Origin: Thermoplasmata archaeon
GTDB taxonomy: Archaea > Thermoplasmatota > Thermoplasmata > Lutacidiplasmatales > UBA184
DNA length: 5,752 nt
Assembly (NCBI GenBank): GCA_030044105.1
Contig: JASHWL010000071.1
Span: 1 to 5,752, forward strand
Reading direction: 5' to 3'
The notes below the pieces were generated by a model. It did not search any database, was not told where the DNA came from, and was given only the letters and a program-made list of their open reading frames with translations. Position 1 is the first letter of the stretch; the number at the start of each line of letters is the position of its first letter. Both the position numbers and the translations under genes were made by a program. Positions 5,750 to 5,752 of this stretch are shown in pieces.

Positions 5750-5752
5750 CGG

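Overview
This looks like chromosomal DNA from a very GC-rich archaeon. The domain call rests on three things. The window opens in the middle of an ABCE1/Rli1 ribosome-recycling ATPase, which is found in archaea and eukaryotes but not bacteria. One gene is preceded by a lone TATA element at leaderless spacing. Another gene has the seven-base Shine-Dalgarno GGAGGTG, complementary to the usual archaeal 16S 3' end. A high-GC member of the Thermoplasmatota or a related soil/sediment lineage is my guess from the overall style, and no marker in the window proves it.

Layout, left to right. Positions 1-1095 (+) hold the C-terminal part of ABCE1. A 64-base spacer follows and can fold into a long GC-rich hairpin. 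Positions 1160-2344 (+) hold a 394-residue soluble protein that I do not recognise. One base after its stop comes 2346-3878 (+), a 510-residue protein with an N-terminal coiled coil, an alpha-helical repeat body and a hydrophobic, glycine-rich tail. Its stop overlaps (ATGA) the start of 3875-4966 (+), a secreted-then-anchored membrane protein with a signal peptide, a sequon-rich ectodomain, one very Val-rich transmembrane helix and a cytoplasmic four-cysteine zinc ribbon. Nine bases further on, a GNAT-type acetyltransferase gene ends; it is read from the opposite strand (5749-4976) and its start lies almost at the window edge.

How the genes relate. ABCE1 is a housekeeping translation factor and its link to the downstream genes is only positional. 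The 2346 and 3875 genes look like a unit: they overlap, the second has a strong Shine-Dalgarno written into the glycine codons of the first, and an embedded promoter (TTATATA at 2312-2318) allows the pair to be transcribed apart from the upstream genes. Together they encode a helical-repeat protein and a glycosylated membrane protein with a cytoplasmic zinc ribbon. This two-gene membrane module of unknown function is the most interesting thing here. No mobile elements, CRISPR arrays, tRNAs, rRNAs or defence genes were seen. No clear T-tract transcription terminator is present.
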